Source: CAKKQX01 sp963734595
GTDB lineage: Bacteria > Pseudomonadota > Gammaproteobacteria > Burkholderiales > SG8-41
Direction: 5' to 3'
Length of the DNA stretch: 64,000 nt
NCBI GenBank assembly: GCA_963734595.1
Contig: CAVTHV010000037.1
Span: 124,001 to 188,000 of the forward strand
The notes under the pieces are model-generated. The model was not told where the DNA came from. It ran no database searches and saw only the letters and a list, made by a program, of their open reading frames with translations. The first letter of the stretch is position 1, and each line of letters begins with the position of its first letter. Below are positions 45,546-58,764 of this stretch, one piece after another. The position numbers were made by a program, and so were the translations under genes.

Positions 45546-46071
45546 TCAATAACCGAGGAAGCCGAGCAGATCAAATACGCCCTTGTAGAGCGGGACCTGA
45601 AACCAGACCTCGAACATCATGAAAGAGACGGCGCTGACTATCACTCCCAGCGCGATACTCTTGCCCCAGCTGTAGTGGCCGAGCCAGCGCATGAATCCCG
45701 CGATATAGAGCGCGGAGGCCACGTATATTCCGACCAGCTGGATGCCAAGCACGTACACGGTCGCCGGAAGCAATACCGATAACACCTGCCTGAGCGCAGC
45801 CCATTCCACAAAGATCTTGTCGCGCGGGCATCTTGCTGAACAGCGTCTGGCCGAGCGTGACCAGTCCTGATATGCAGATCAGGACGCCGGTATAGAAGGG
45901 GAAATAACCCGCCTGCGGGCCATCCGGACTCCAGCCCGCGCCGAGCCGGAAGCTGTCGAAGGCGACCACGCAGCCAATGAACAGGATAACCAGCGCGACC
46001 GTAATTTCGGCACCGCGGCTCGAAATGCCGCCGCTGCCTGCGCCATCCGGGGTTTCGTTTTGCTGTTCCAT
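45546..46071 (-). CDS. tctB: TctB-family small membrane subunit; one frameshift
   Basis: About 174 residues with four membrane helices after joining the N-terminal part (ITVALVILFIGCVVAFDSFRLG) to the C-terminal part (LLPATVYVLGIQLVGIYVASALYI) near 45826, where one extra base is present. It pairs with TctA. The C-terminus is LYKGVFDLLGFLGY. Confidence 0.87.
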
Positions 46072-46165
46072 CTAACGGCAGTATCTATGAGATTGCTGGA
46101 GGTTAGCTCCGTCGCGGAGCCTTGAAATGCGGCAGGGGTGCGCAACGCACCCCTGCCGCGATGGA

Positions 46166-47176
46166 TCACGGCTTGGCGAGGAAGCCGGCCGCTTTCATCA
46201 ATTCATGGTGCAGGGCCTCGTTCTTCGCGACCCAGTCCACGTATTCTTTGCCGGTCATGAATGACTGGTTGAACGCGCCTTTCTCCATGAAATCCTTCCA
46301 TTCCGGCGTTTCGCGCACCTTCTTGAACAGGTCCACGTAGAACTCCACCTGCTCCTTGGTTATCCCCGGAGCAGCGAAAATGCCGCGCAGCATCACGTAG
46401 TCAGTGGGCACGCCCGCCTCCTTGCAGGTCGGAATATCGTTCCACGACATGGTGTCCGTGATCTTGGCTTTATACGGCATGCGCTGGGTGTCGAACACGC
46501 ATAACGCCCGCAGCTTGCCGGCGCGCCACTGGGCCACTGCCTCGATCGGATTGTTGACGCTGGAATCGATGTGTTTGCCCACCAGCTGGGTCGCCACCGC
46601 CCCGCCGCCCTTGAACGGCACATAGGTAAATTTGACGCCCGCCGCTTTCTCGATCGCCACCGTAATGATCTGGTCTTCCTGCTTCGCCCCCGTGCCGCCC
46701 ATCTTGAACTTGTTGGGGCCGGCCTTCTTGACCGCGTCGAGATACTCCTTGGCGGTCTTGTACGGCGTATCGGCATTGACCCACAGCACGAACTGGTCGA
46801 GCGCAAGCATCGCGACCGGCGTCAGGTCTTTCCAATTGAACGGCACGCCGGTTGCCATCGGCGTGGTGAACAAGTTGGACAGCGTGATGACGATCTTTTC
46901 GGGATCGCCTTTGGCGCCCTTGACGTCGAGAAAACCTTCGGCGCCCGCGCCACCCGACTTGTTGATCGGGATCAGCGACTGTTTCATCAGGTTGTGCTTG
47001 ACCACGATGCCCTGGATCAGCCGCGCCATCTGGTCGGCGCCGCCGCCGGTGCCGGCGGGGATCACGAACTCGACGGGTTTGGTGGGTTCCCACGCCGCTG
47101 CCGGCGCCGTCGCTGCGAGGCCGAATACGGCCAGAAGCGGCAAAACGCCGCGGGATAATACGTGCTGAGTACGCAT
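46166..47176 (-). CDS. tctC: TctC/Bug-family periplasmic binding protein
   Basis: A 336-residue exported solute-binding protein. It has a signal peptide (about 1-28), a Bug-fold ligand loop (FVIPAGTGGGADQMARLI) and GGTGAKQEDQI. AGGAGG precedes the ATG at 47176. It captures a carboxylate for TctAB. A Crp/Fnr-like palindrome lies 133 bases upstream. Confidence 0.92.
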   Translation of the reverse strand: MRTQHVLSRGVLPLLAVFGLAATAPAAAWEPTKPVEFVIPAGTGGGADQMARLIQGIVVKHNLMKQSLIPINKSGGAGAEGFLDVKGAKGDPEKIVITLSNLFTTPMATGVPFNWKDLTPVAMLALDQFVLWVNADTPYKTAKEYLDAVKKAGPNKFKMGGTGAKQEDQIITVAIEKAAGVKFTYVPFKGGGAVATQLVGKHIDSSVNNPIEAVAQWRAGKLRALCVFDTQRMPYKAKITDTMSWNDIPTCKEAGVPTDYVMLRGIFAAPGITKEQVEFYVDLFKKVRETPEWKDFMEKGAFNQSFMTGKEYVDWVAKNEALHHELMKAAGFLAKP

Positions 47177-47308
47177 TTCACTCCTCCTAATCATGGTTAT
47201 AAAACACTTCCCCTTACAACCCCGGGAGCCTGACATCAAGCATTATTGTTATTGGTCGTCGCAGTATAACTAACGACCTAATCATCCGCAGGTCGGGCGC
47301 GAAAAGAA

Positions 47309-47322
47309 TTGACCGGCATCAA
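47309..47322 (-). promoter_or_regulatory. Crp/Fnr-type operator upstream of tctC
   Basis: TTGACCGGCATCAA (TTGAC-N4-ATCAA), a near-perfect palindrome matching the oxc-crp site. It lies in the 221-base gap between uspA and tctC, about 133 bases before the tctC start. Confidence 0.6.
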
Positions 47323-47397
47323 TTTTCTGAAAATTTCTCGCCAACCCATCGTGACATTATGCGCGCCCAAAAGCCACGGCGGAAACGCATATAAAAA

Positions 47398-47829
47398 TTA
47401 TTTCACCAGCACAACAGGCACTTCCGCAAGATGAATCACCTTGGTCGCGACCGAGCCCAGCATCAAATTGGAGACCGAACCCATGCCGCGGGTGCCCATG
47501 AAAATCTGGTCGCAGCCTTTCTCCTTGGCGTACTTGACGATCGTTTCCGCCTCGTCGCCGACGCCGATATGGTATTGATACTTGACCTTGGCGGCATCCA
47601 GCTTCTGCATCGCGGTCTTCAGCGCCGCCATGCCCTCGTCGTGGTGATACTGGTTGATCTTGTCGTGGCCGATCACCGAGGATACCCGGCTGCCATAAGG
47701 CATCGGACGCTGAACGTTGAGCAGGTGTATTTCCGCACCGTCCTTGTACCAGGTCATGTCCTTCAGCAAACGGTCGATCGTGCGGCTCGAGTGGTCCGAG
47801 CCGTCCACCGGCACTAACAGTTTCAGCAT
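47398..47829 (-). CDS. Universal stress protein (UspA family)
   Basis: A 143-residue cytoplasmic Usp protein with LVPVDGSDHSSR at the start and the ATP-loop motif GTRGMGSVSNLMLGSVA near the end, so it probably binds ATP. It follows terC by 44 bases on the same strand. Confidence 0.88.
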   Translation of the reverse strand: MLKLLVPVDGSDHSSRTIDRLLKDMTWYKDGAEIHLLNVQRPMPYGSRVSSVIGHDKINQYHHDEGMAALKTAMQKLDAAKVKYQYHIGVGDEAETIVKYAKEKGCDQIFMGTRGMGSVSNLMLGSVATKVIHLAEVPVVLVK

Positions 47830-47873
47830 CTGGTCACTCCGTTTTCAATAACCGCATTCAATTGCGACACGCT

Positions 47874-48598
47874 TCACGGCTTGGGCTCCTCGCCGGCAAG
47901 GTCCACCACGCCTTTTGCCGCTTTCTCCACGCGCGCCGCCAGCCATTTGCCGAGGACGAACGACGAACACCACGCCGGCAGCGGGCGCCGCCCAGTGCAG
48001 CCATGCGGCATTCGCATTCACCCAGTCTTTGAGGACCGGATCGGTGACCGCCATCTCGCCGGCGACCCAGCCCAGGATGCCGGCGCCGATGGTGATGATG
48101 ACCGGAAAACGCTCCATCAGCTTCATCAGCATGGTGGCGCCGAAGATCACCAGCGGAATGCTGATCAGCGAGCCCGAGGACCAGCAGCACGATACTGCCC
48201 TTCGCTGCCGCCGCCACGCCGATCACGTTGTCGAGGCTCATCACCAGATCGGCGATCAGGATCGTCTTGATCGCGCCCCACAGGTTCGAGCTCGACTCGA
48301 TGCCATCGTCCCCGTCATCCTCGGGCATCAGCAGCTTTACCGCGATCCACAGCAGCAGCACCCCGCCGATCAGCTTGAGGTAAGGCAGTTTGAGCAGTTC
48401 GACCGCGACGATGGTCAGGATAATCCGCATGATCACCGCGGCACCGGCGCCCCAGAACACCGCTTTTTTCTGCTGGTGCTCCGGCAGCGAACGGGCGGCG
48501 AGCGCGATGACCACGGCGTTGTCGCCGGACAGGATGATATTGATCCAGATGATGGTCAGCAGCCCGGTCCAGAACTGGGGCGTCATTACTTCAGCCAT
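47874..48598 (-). CDS. TerC-family membrane protein; two frameshifts
   Basis: About 241 residues after repair, with seven or so membrane helices and the family's acidic metal motifs (SGDNAVVIALA and MSLDNVIGVAAAA). Insertions near 48180 and 47955 shift the frame; the repaired end is KWLAARVEKAAKGVVDLAGEEPKP. TerC/Alx proteins are now linked to manganese export. The substrate here is not certain. Confidence 0.83.
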
Positions 48599-48714
48599 TG
48601 CATCGTTTCCTCTTCAGGAGTTGCTCTATCTTCACCGCGCCATGATACCGGAGCACGCTGCGTTCCGGCCATGTTGAACAGAATCACGAGCCGGCGCTGC
48701 GTCGATCTCGCCGG

Positions 48715-50397
48715 TCAGAACAGGCCGACGACCTTGCCGTCATCGGTCAGATCGATCTTCTCGGCCGACGGCACCTTGGGCAGCCCCGGCATGGTCATGA
48801 TGTCGCCGCAGACCATGACGACGAATTCGGCGCCCGCGGCAAGCCGCACTTCGCGGATATTGATCACGTGGCCGGACGGCGCGCCGCGCAGCTGCGGATC
48901 GGTGGAAAACGAATACTGCGTCTTGGCCACGCACACCGGGTAGTGGCCGTAGCCGTCCTCCTGCAGTTTCTTGATCTGGGCGCGCACCTTGGCGTCGGCG
49001 GTGACATCGGCCGCGCCGTAGATCTTGGTGGCGATCGTCTTGATCTTGTCCCACAGCGGCAGCGCGTCTTCGTAGACGAACTTGAAGTTGGACGGCACCT
49101 TGTCGATCAGATCGACGACCGCGCGCGCGACTTCGGCCGCGCCCGCGCCGCCGTCGGCCCAGTGCGTCGCGAGGATCACCGGGGCTTCGTGGTGCGCCAT
49201 TTTCTTCTTGAGCAGCTCGATCTCCGCGTCGGTGTCGAAGGTGAAGTGGTTGATCGACACCACGCACGGCAGGCCGTAGTGGTTGCGCACGTTGTTGACA
49301 TGACGCTCGAGATTGGCGATGCCCTTCTCCAGCGCCGCGAGGTTTTCCTTGTTGAGCTCCTTGAGATCGACGCCGCCGTGGTACTTGAGCGCGCGGATCG
49401 TGGCCACGATCACCACCGCGTCGGGCCGCAGCCCCGCCTTGCGGCACTTGATGTCGATGAATTTCTCCGCGCCCAGGTCGGCGCCGAAGCCGGCCTCGGT
49501 CACGACGTAGTCGGCGAGCTTCAGCGCGGTCTTGGTGGCGATCACCGAGTTGCAGCCGTGCGCGATGTTGGCGAACGGCCCGCCGTGGATGAACGCCGGG
49601 TTGTTCTCCAGCGTCTGCACCAGATTGGGCGCGAGCGCGTCCTTGCAGCAGCACCGTCATCGCGCCGTGCGCCTTCAGGTCGCGCGCGCAGCACCGGCTT
49701 CTGGTCGCGGGTGTAGGCGACGACGATGTTGCCGAGGCGCTTCTTCAGGTCCTTCGAGCGATGTCGCCAGGCAGAAGATCGCCATCACTTCCGAGGCGAC
49801 CACGATGTCGAAGCCGTCCTGGCGCGGATAGCCGTTGCCCGGGCCGCCGAGCGACACCGACGATGTCGCGCAGCGCGCGGTCGTTCATGTCGACCACGCG
49901 CTTCCAGGCGATGCGGCGCACGTCGATGCCGAGCTCGTTGCCGTGGTGGATGTGGTTGTCGAGCAGCGCCGCCAGCAGGTTGTTGGCGAGCGCGATGGCG
50001 TTGAAGTCGCCGGTGAAGTGCAGGTTGATGTCCTCCATCGGCACCACCTGGGCATAGCCGCCGCCGGCGGCGCCGCCCTTCATGCCGAACACCGGGCCGA
50101 GCGAGGGCTCGCGCAGGCAGATCATCGCCTTCTTGCCGATGTGGTTGAGCGCGTCGCCCAGGCCGACGGTGGTGGTGGTCTTGCCTTCGCCGGCGGGCGT
50201 CGGGCTGATCGCGGTCACCAGGATCAGCTTGCCGTCGGGCCTGTCTTGGCCAGGCTGTCGACATAATCGAGCGACACCTTGGCCTTGTAATGGCCGTAGG
50301 GCTCGAGATGCTCTTCCGGAATGCCGAGCTTTTCGGCAACCTTGGTGATGCGCTGCATCTTCGCCTTCTGGGCGATTTCGATATCGGACAATGCCAT
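48715..50397 (-). CDS. fhs: Formate-tetrahydrofolate ligase; about five frameshifts
   Basis: About 560 residues when spliced. It has the P-loop SPTPAGEGKTTTTVGL, REPSLGPVFGMKGGAAGGG, GDFNAI, then LGGPGNGYPRQDGFDI, NPAFIHGGPFANIAHGCNS, and the C-terminus DIMTMPGLPKVPSA...DGKVVGLF. Frame changes are near 50240, 49862, 49765, 49690 and 49648. The first is best explained by a lost base, the others by an extra base. It makes 10-formyl-THF from formate and ATP, so formate from oxalate can enter C1 metabolism. Confidence 0.88.
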
Positions 50398-50462
50398 TTT
50401 TTATTTCCTCTCTTGGGGTCGATAACAGGGCCGCGCTGCGCGCGGCAAGCTTTAAATTTTTA

Positions 50463-50542
50463 GGCCACGGAGAACGCAGCATTCACGGCAGTCGAGCTTC
50501 TCTTCAGGGCCTGTTCGTGTGTTCTCTGCGTTCTCTGTGGCC
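50463..50542 (-). repeat. Inverted-repeat element 5, unit CAGAGAACG
   Basis: The left arm GGCCACGGAGAACGCAG (50463-50479) is matched by the reverse complement of the right arm 50518-50542, which contains tandem TTCTCTGTG/TTCTCTGCG units. It fills most of the gap between fdsA and fhs. Confidence 0.75.
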
Positions 50543-50551
50543 GATGGTTTT

Positions 50552-53369
50552 CTATGCTTTTCCGAGTGCGGCGAGCGCCTGGCCGCCGCCGTAGCTCGAG
50601 CGCGGCGTGAGTTCCCCGCCCTTCATCACTTTCACCGCGCAGTACTTGAACTCCGGAATCTTGCCGAACGGATCGAGCACCGGGTTGGTGAGCAGGTTGG
50701 CCGCCGCTTCGTAGTAGCAGAACGGGATGAACACCGCGCCGCGCGGCGTGCCGTCGTCGGCGCGCGCGTAGAGCGAAATGATGCCGCGCCGCGATTCGAC
50801 CGTGATCACGTCGCCCGGCTTCGCGCCGATCGCGTCCAGATCGAGCGGGTGCACCGACGCGATCGGTTCGGGCTCGATCGCATCGAGCACCGACGCGCGG
50901 CGCGTCATGGCGCCGGTGTGCCAGTGCTCGAGCTGGCGGCCGGTGATCAGCACGAACGGAAACTCTTTGTCCGGGCTGCTCGGCGGCGGGAATGATGTCC
51001 GCCGGCACGAGCTGGGCGCGCCCGGTGGCCGTCGGAAATTTCTCGATGAAAACAACCGGCTTGCCCGGGATCGCCCTCCTTCTCGCACGGATAGGTCACG
51101 CAGCTTTCCCGCTCCAGCCGCTCCCAGGTGATGCCGGCGATGGAATCCATGCCGCGGCGCATTTCGTTGAACACGTCGCGCGGTGCCCTGGTAGTTCCAG
51201 TCGAGCCCCATGCGGCGCGCGATTTCCTGGATGATCCACAGATCGGGCTTCGCCTCGCCCGGCGCATCGAGCGCCTGGCGGCCGAGCTGCACCATGCGGT
51301 CGGTGTTGGTGACGGTGCCGCTCTTCTCCGGCCATGCGGTCGCCGGCAGGATCACGTCGGCGTGATAGCAGGTTTCGGTCAGGAAGATTTCCTGCACCAC
51401 CAGGCAGTCGAGCTTGGCCAGCGCCTCGCGCGCGTGATGCGCGTCGGGATCCGACATCGCCGGGTTCTCGCCCATGATGTACATGCCGCGGATTTTGCCT
51501 TCATGCACCGCATCCATGATTTCGACCACGGTGAGCCCCGGCTTGGGATCGAGCGTCGGCGCCCCACAGTTTTTCGAAGCGCGCGTGCGCGTCCGCATTG
51601 TCGACGCGCTGGTAGTCCGGGATACACCATCGGGATCAGCCCCGAGTCGGACGCGCCCTGCACGTTGTTCTGCCCGCGCAGCGGATGCAGGCCCAGTGCC
51701 GGGACGGCCGATCTGGCCGGTCATCATGCACAGCGCGATCAGGCAGCGCGCATTGTCGGTGCCGTGGACGTGCTGCGAAATGCCCATGCCCCACAGGATC
51801 ATCGAGCCCTTCGACTTCGCGTAGAGCCGCGCCACTTCCCTGATGGTTTCGGCCGGAATGCCGCAGACCGGCGCCATCGCCTCGGGGCTGTAGCCCTCGA
51901 CGTTTTCGCCGGAGCTCGTCGTAGCCCAGGGTGCGGCTCTTGATGAAGTCCTCGTTCACCAGACCCTCATGCACGATGGTGTGCATCATGGCGTTCAGCA
52001 GCGCCACGTCGGTGTCGGGCTTGAACTGCAGGTAATGGGCGGCGTGGCGCGCGAGGTCGGCGCGGCGCGGATCGGCGAGATCAGCTTGGTGCCGTTTTTC
52101 ACCGCATTCTTGATCCAGGTCGCCGCCACCGGGTGGTTCGAAGTCGGATTGGCGCCGATCAGGAATACCACCTCGGCGTGCATCACGTCGCTGACCTGGT
52201 TCGACACCGCGCCCGAGCTGACGCCTTCCATCAGCGCCGCGACGCTCGAGGCATGGCACAGGCGCGTGCAGTGATCGACGTTGTTGGTGCCGAAGCCGGT
52301 GCGCACCAGCTTCTGGAACAGATAGGCCTCTTCGTTGGTGCCCTTGGCCGAGCCGAAGCCGCACAGCGCCTGCCTGCCCTGCGTATCGCGGATTGCCTGC
52401 AGCCGGCCCGCCGCGAGATCGAGCGCTTCTTCCCAGCTCGCCTCGCGGAAATGCTCGAGCGGATTGGCCGGGTCCATCGAGAAATCGGCGCGCTTGGGCA
52501 CGCCCGGTTTGCGGATGAGCGGCTTGGTCAGGCGCTGCTTGTGATGCACGTAGTCGAAACCGTAGCGGCCCTTCACGCACAGCCGGCCGTGGTTCGACGG
52601 CCCGTCGCGGCCGTCGACATAAAGGATCTTGTTGTCCTTGATGTTGTAGGTGAGCTGGCAGCCGACGCCGCAATACGGGCATACCGAGTGCACCTGCTTG
52701 TCGGGTTTCGTGAGGCCGGCGTCGCGCGCCGGCATCAGCGCCCCGGTCGGGCACGCCTGCACGCACTCGCCGCAGGCGACACAGGTCGACTCGCCCATCG
52801 GATCGTCGAGGTCGAACACGATCTTCGAATGCTCGCCGCGGAACGCGTAACCGATCACGTCGTTGACCTGTTCCTCGCGGCAGGCGCGCAGGCAGCGCGT
52901 GCACTGGATGCAGGAATCGAGATTGACCGCCATGCCGTAATGCGAAAGATCGGCATGGGGCTGGTGGCGTGCTTCAAAACGCGGCTTGCCGACCTTGAGC
53001 CGGCCCGCCCACTCATCGAGCTCCGAATCGAGCGTGTGGCGCTTCTCCGGCATGTCGGAGAGCAGCAGCTCGAGCACCATTTTCTGCGAGGCGACGGCGC
53101 GCGCGTTGTCGGTCGTCACTTCCATGCCGGGCGCGGGCTTGCGGCAGCACGAAGCGGCAAGCACGCGCTCGCCCTTGATTTCCACCATGCAGGCGCGGCA
53201 ATTGCCGTCCGGCCGCAGGCCTTCCTTGTAGCACAGGTGCGGAATCTCGATGCCGTGGCGCTTGGCGGTCTGGATGATGGTCTCGTCGCCGTAGCCGACC
53301 ACCGTCCTTGCCGTTCAGCTTGAATTCCACCGGCATTGCGGCCATTTCCTGTTTGCTCATCGCAGTCAT
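50552..53369 (-). CDS. fdsA: NAD-dependent formate dehydrogenase alpha subunit (molybdenum); many frameshifts
   Basis: About 935 residues when spliced across at least eight single-base shifts (about 53305, 52075, 51915, 51700, 51620, 51565, 51185, 51070, 50985). The N-terminus is a 2Fe-2S ferredoxin domain (CYKEGLRPDGNCRACM). It is followed by the NuoG-like His/Cys site, two 4Fe-4S motifs (CIQCTRCLRAC, CVACGECVQACP) and the molybdopterin oxidoreductase with CPYCGVGC and DHCTRLCHASS, whose second Cys is the Mo ligand. No selenocysteine codon is needed. It oxidises formate and works with the flavin subunit upstream. Confidence 0.87.
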
Positions 53370-53385
53370 CGCTCACCCCTTGGGC

Positions 53386-53458
53386 GCTAGGGACCAGGGG
53401 CTAGGGGCTGGTATGAACTCACACGCTTACCAGTCCCTAACCCCTAGCCTCTAGTCCC
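53386..53458 (-). repeat. Inverted-repeat element 6, unit GGGGCTAG
   Basis: The left arm (53386-53413) contains GCTAGGGACC, AGGGGCTA, GGGGCTGG in tandem. The right arm (53428-53458) is the reverse, with CCCTAACCCCTAGCCTCTAG. The arms match imperfectly over about 28 bases with a 14-base spacer. It fills the gap between fdsGB and fdsA. Confidence 0.8.
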
Positions 53459-55137
<1,679 letters not shown>

Positions 55138-55156
55138 TTGTCGTTCCTCCAAATCG

Positions 55157-55172
55157 CGGACCCTTGGGTCCG
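55157..55172 (-). promoter_or_regulatory. Hairpin next to the fdsGB ribosome-binding site
   Basis: CGGACCC-TT-GGGTCCG, a perfect palindrome seven bases upstream of the GGAGG that serves the fds flavin-subunit gene. It could be an operator or an RNA hairpin limiting ribosome access; it has no T-run. Confidence 0.45.
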
Positions 55173-55261
55173 TCACGCACCGGGTCGAAACAGGCTGACG
55201 CTGCGAGTGTGAAAAGTTACCGGCTCCGATTGCCCGGCCGGTTCGATGCCAGCGCCAGAAC

Positions 55262-56140
55262 CTACTTGAGTATTGATTTGAGCAGCTTGCCCATTTCCGC
55301 CGGATTTCTGGTGACCTTGATTCCGCACTCTTCCATGACGGCAAGCTTCTCGGCCGCAGTTCCCTTGCCGCCGGAGATGATCGCGCCGGCATGCCCCATG
55401 CGCTTGCCGGGCGGCGCGGTGACGCCGGCGATGAAGCCGACCACCGGCTTTTTCATGTGGTCCTTGATCCAGCGCGCGCATTCTTCCTCGTTCGAGCCGC
55501 CGATCTCGCCGACCATGATCACCGCCTCGGTCTGCGGATCGTCGTTGAACATCTTCATCACGTCGATGTGCTTCAGGCCGTTCACAGGATCGCCGCCGAT
55601 GCCGACGCAGGTCGACTGGCCAAGGCCGACTTCCATCAACTGCCCGACCGCTTCGTAGGTCAGCGTGCCGGAGCGCGACACCACGCCGATGGGTCCCTTC
55701 TTGTGGATGTGGCCGGGCATGATGCCGATCTTGAGTTCATCGGGCGTGATCACGCCGGGGCAATTGGGACCGACCAGCAGGGTCTTGCTGCCCCGCATCT
55801 TGTACGAAGTGCGGATCATGTCGCGCACCGGAATGCCCTCGGTGATGCAGATCACGAGATCGAGTTCGGCCTCCACCGCCTCATCGATCGCGGCGGCGGC
55901 GAAAGGCGGCGGCACATAGATCACCGACACCGTGGCGCCGGTCGCGGCCTTGGCATCCTTCACGGATTCGAATATCGGGATGCCTTCGTAGCTCTGCCCG
56001 CCTTTCTTGGGCGTCACGCCCGCAACATAGCAGTTCTTGCCATTTGCGTATTCCTTGCCCATCTTGGTATGGAACTGCCCGGTCTTGCCGGTAATTCCCT
56101 GCGTAATGACTTTCGTATTCTTGTTGATCAGTATCGACAC
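55262..56140 (-). CDS. sucD: Succinate-CoA ligase alpha subunit
   Basis: A 292-residue protein with the CoA-binding Rossmann start (GITGKTGQFHTKMG), LVGPNCPGVITP, the active His region (GHAGAIISGGKGTA) and SRSGTLTYEAV. The start is GTG at 56140, two bases after the sucC stop, with a GGGGG site in the sucC end. SucCD interconverts succinyl-CoA and succinate. Placement upstream of fds may simply give a shared C1/C4 operon. Confidence 0.93.
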   Translation of the reverse strand: MSILINKNTKVITQGITGKTGQFHTKMGKEYANGKNCYVAGVTPKKGGQSYEGIPIFESVKDAKAATGATVSVIYVPPPFAAAAIDEAVEAELDLVICITEGIPVRDMIRTSYKMRGSKTLLVGPNCPGVITPDELKIGIMPGHIHKKGPIGVVSRSGTLTYEAVGQLMEVGLGQSTCVGIGGDPVNGLKHIDVMKMFNDDPQTEAVIMVGEIGGSNEEECARWIKDHMKKPVVGFIAGVTAPPGKRMGHAGAIISGGKGTAAEKLAVMEECGIKVTRNPAEMGKLLKSILK

Positions 56141-56142
56141 GG

Positions 56143-57309
<1,167 letters not shown>

Positions 57310-57396
57310 TTTCGACCTGTCTTGAAAAGCATGGGCATGTGTCGCGCCGCCTACACGGATCGCGCTTAATCTATTACAGCGAGTCGCAATCGAGCC

Positions 57397-57410
57397 TTGA
57401 CCGGAGTCAA
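57397..57410 (-). promoter_or_regulatory. Crp/Fnr-type operator upstream of sucC
   Basis: TTGACCGGAGTCAA (TTGAC-N4-GTCAA), the third copy of this palindrome in the window, 88 bases before the sucC start. Confidence 0.65.
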
Positions 57411-58182
57411 TATTCCGGAATCAAGCGATAGAGAACTGAAAATAAAGTTTTCACGCCGAACGCAGCTTCGCAAAGCGATTTGATCGATCCGGGATGATTT
57501 GCTCTGGCATGATGCGCGCCGCGATCAACTCGCTGCGCTGGCTGCCGCAACTCGCGATCGGGTCATACAGTATAACAAATAGTGAGTACATTCCCGCCAG
57601 CCGATGCCGGCGCGGACGACATTGACGTCCCACGCGGGCGCTTCGGGCCAAACCGCCTTGCCTGCCATGTCCGCGGTTTTTCGTTATTCAACAGTGGTGC
57701 GACTGCACCCAGCGGTGGAATGGCTATAAGGTCCTCATACCGAGCGCGTTCCGGCGCCGCAGATCGGGTTTTTTCAGCGTAGCCGTGGCATTTGCTAAAC
57801 CATTTATTGCCGCCAAGCCGGTCTTGTTGCTTTGCAGCATATGCGAGATTGCGCTGCCCATGACCTGGGGTATCGAGGTCAGCAAGTCGAAAATAACCTG
57901 GGGGAAACGGACAAAAAAAAGCGCAACCCCTGGGGGTTGCGCTAAAGTTCCACCAAAGGAGGAGGTTTTGGAGGATATGCCGATACTCGTAAGAGCACCC
58001 AGCACAGTTCGAATTATGCCTATCAGAAAAACCTTATGCAAGCGTTTTCTGCTGCTCTGCAATATATATTTCATCAGCTGTCGATTAAGAAAAACTAATC
58101 CTTTACTGCTTCGACAGGCCGGTCAGAAGCGCTCCCAGGCTAGCCGTGACATGGGCTCCAATAATTTTGGAGCATCCTGTCA
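57411..58182. other. Long stretch without a confident gene
   Basis: No reading frame here resembles a known protein. A minus-strand frame of 116 codons (57724-58074) and a plus-strand frame (from 57785, or from an ATG at 57977 after GGAGGAT) overlap each other, and neither is convincing. A terminator-like hairpin at 57913-57942 suggests a minus-strand transcript ending here, possibly a long uspA 3' region or a small RNA. Confidence 0.4.
57913..57942 (-). terminator. Strong hairpin terminator (minus strand)
   Basis: A 10-base stem GCGCAACCCC/GGGGTTGCGC with a two-base centre (57921-57942), followed on the minus strand by eight T. It lies 240 bases downstream of the uspA stop. Confidence 0.8.
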
Positions 58183-58623
58183 TCAGCGCACGACCAACAC
58201 CGCAACCTTGGCATGCGTCAGAACTTTACGCGTCTCGCTGCCGAGCAAAACCGCGGCGAGGCCCTTGCGACCATGAGACGTCATCAAAATCAGATCGCAG
58301 CCTCTTGCATCGGCCGTCTTGAGAATCGCATCGTAGGGATGGTCACTGGTTTCGCAGATCGTATCGCACGGGATGCCGGCTTCATCCGCGGTTTTCCTGA
58401 TGAACGCGAGATAACTTTCGGCGCGGGCCTTGGCTTCTTCCTCGATGCGCTCCTCCGTCACCGGATCGAAAGCGCCTTCATAAGCGATCAACAGATGATA
58501 GTCGGGAATGACGTGAATGCCGGTAATTCTGGCCTGGTGCAGCTTGGCCAGTTCGACTCCGGTGCGCACCGCACGCTGAGACTGCTCGGAACCGTCGGTC
58601 GGTATTAGAATATTCTTGAACAT
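58183..58623 (-). CDS. Universal stress protein (UspA family)
   Basis: A 146-residue Usp protein with NILIPTDGSEQSQRAV at the start and the ATP-loop motif MTSHGRKGLAAVLLGSETRKVLTHA near the end. AGGAGG precedes the ATG. It appears monocistronic. Confidence 0.9.
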   Translation of the reverse strand: MFKNILIPTDGSEQSQRAVRTGVELAKLHQARITGIHVIPDYHLLIAYEGAFDPVTEERIEEEAKARAESYLAFIRKTADEAGIPCDTICETSDHPYDAILKTADARGCDLILMTSHGRKGLAAVLLGSETRKVLTHAKVAVLVVR

Positions 58624-58764
58624 CGGTCCTCCTCTCCGAATCGGGGCTGATGCAACGGGTCCATAAACTGGACCTAGCGCAAAGCTAGTCGCTCCCGCGC
58701 CGCACTGTCAAGATTTTTTTCTCTGTGCGCCGCGGGCGTTTCCATTTCCAGGCACTTCGCGCAA

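Noticed and set aside
50552..53369. Selenocysteine formate dehydrogenase
   Set aside because: The active-site position reads Cys in DHCTRLCHASS; no in-frame TGA with an insertion-element hairpin is needed there.
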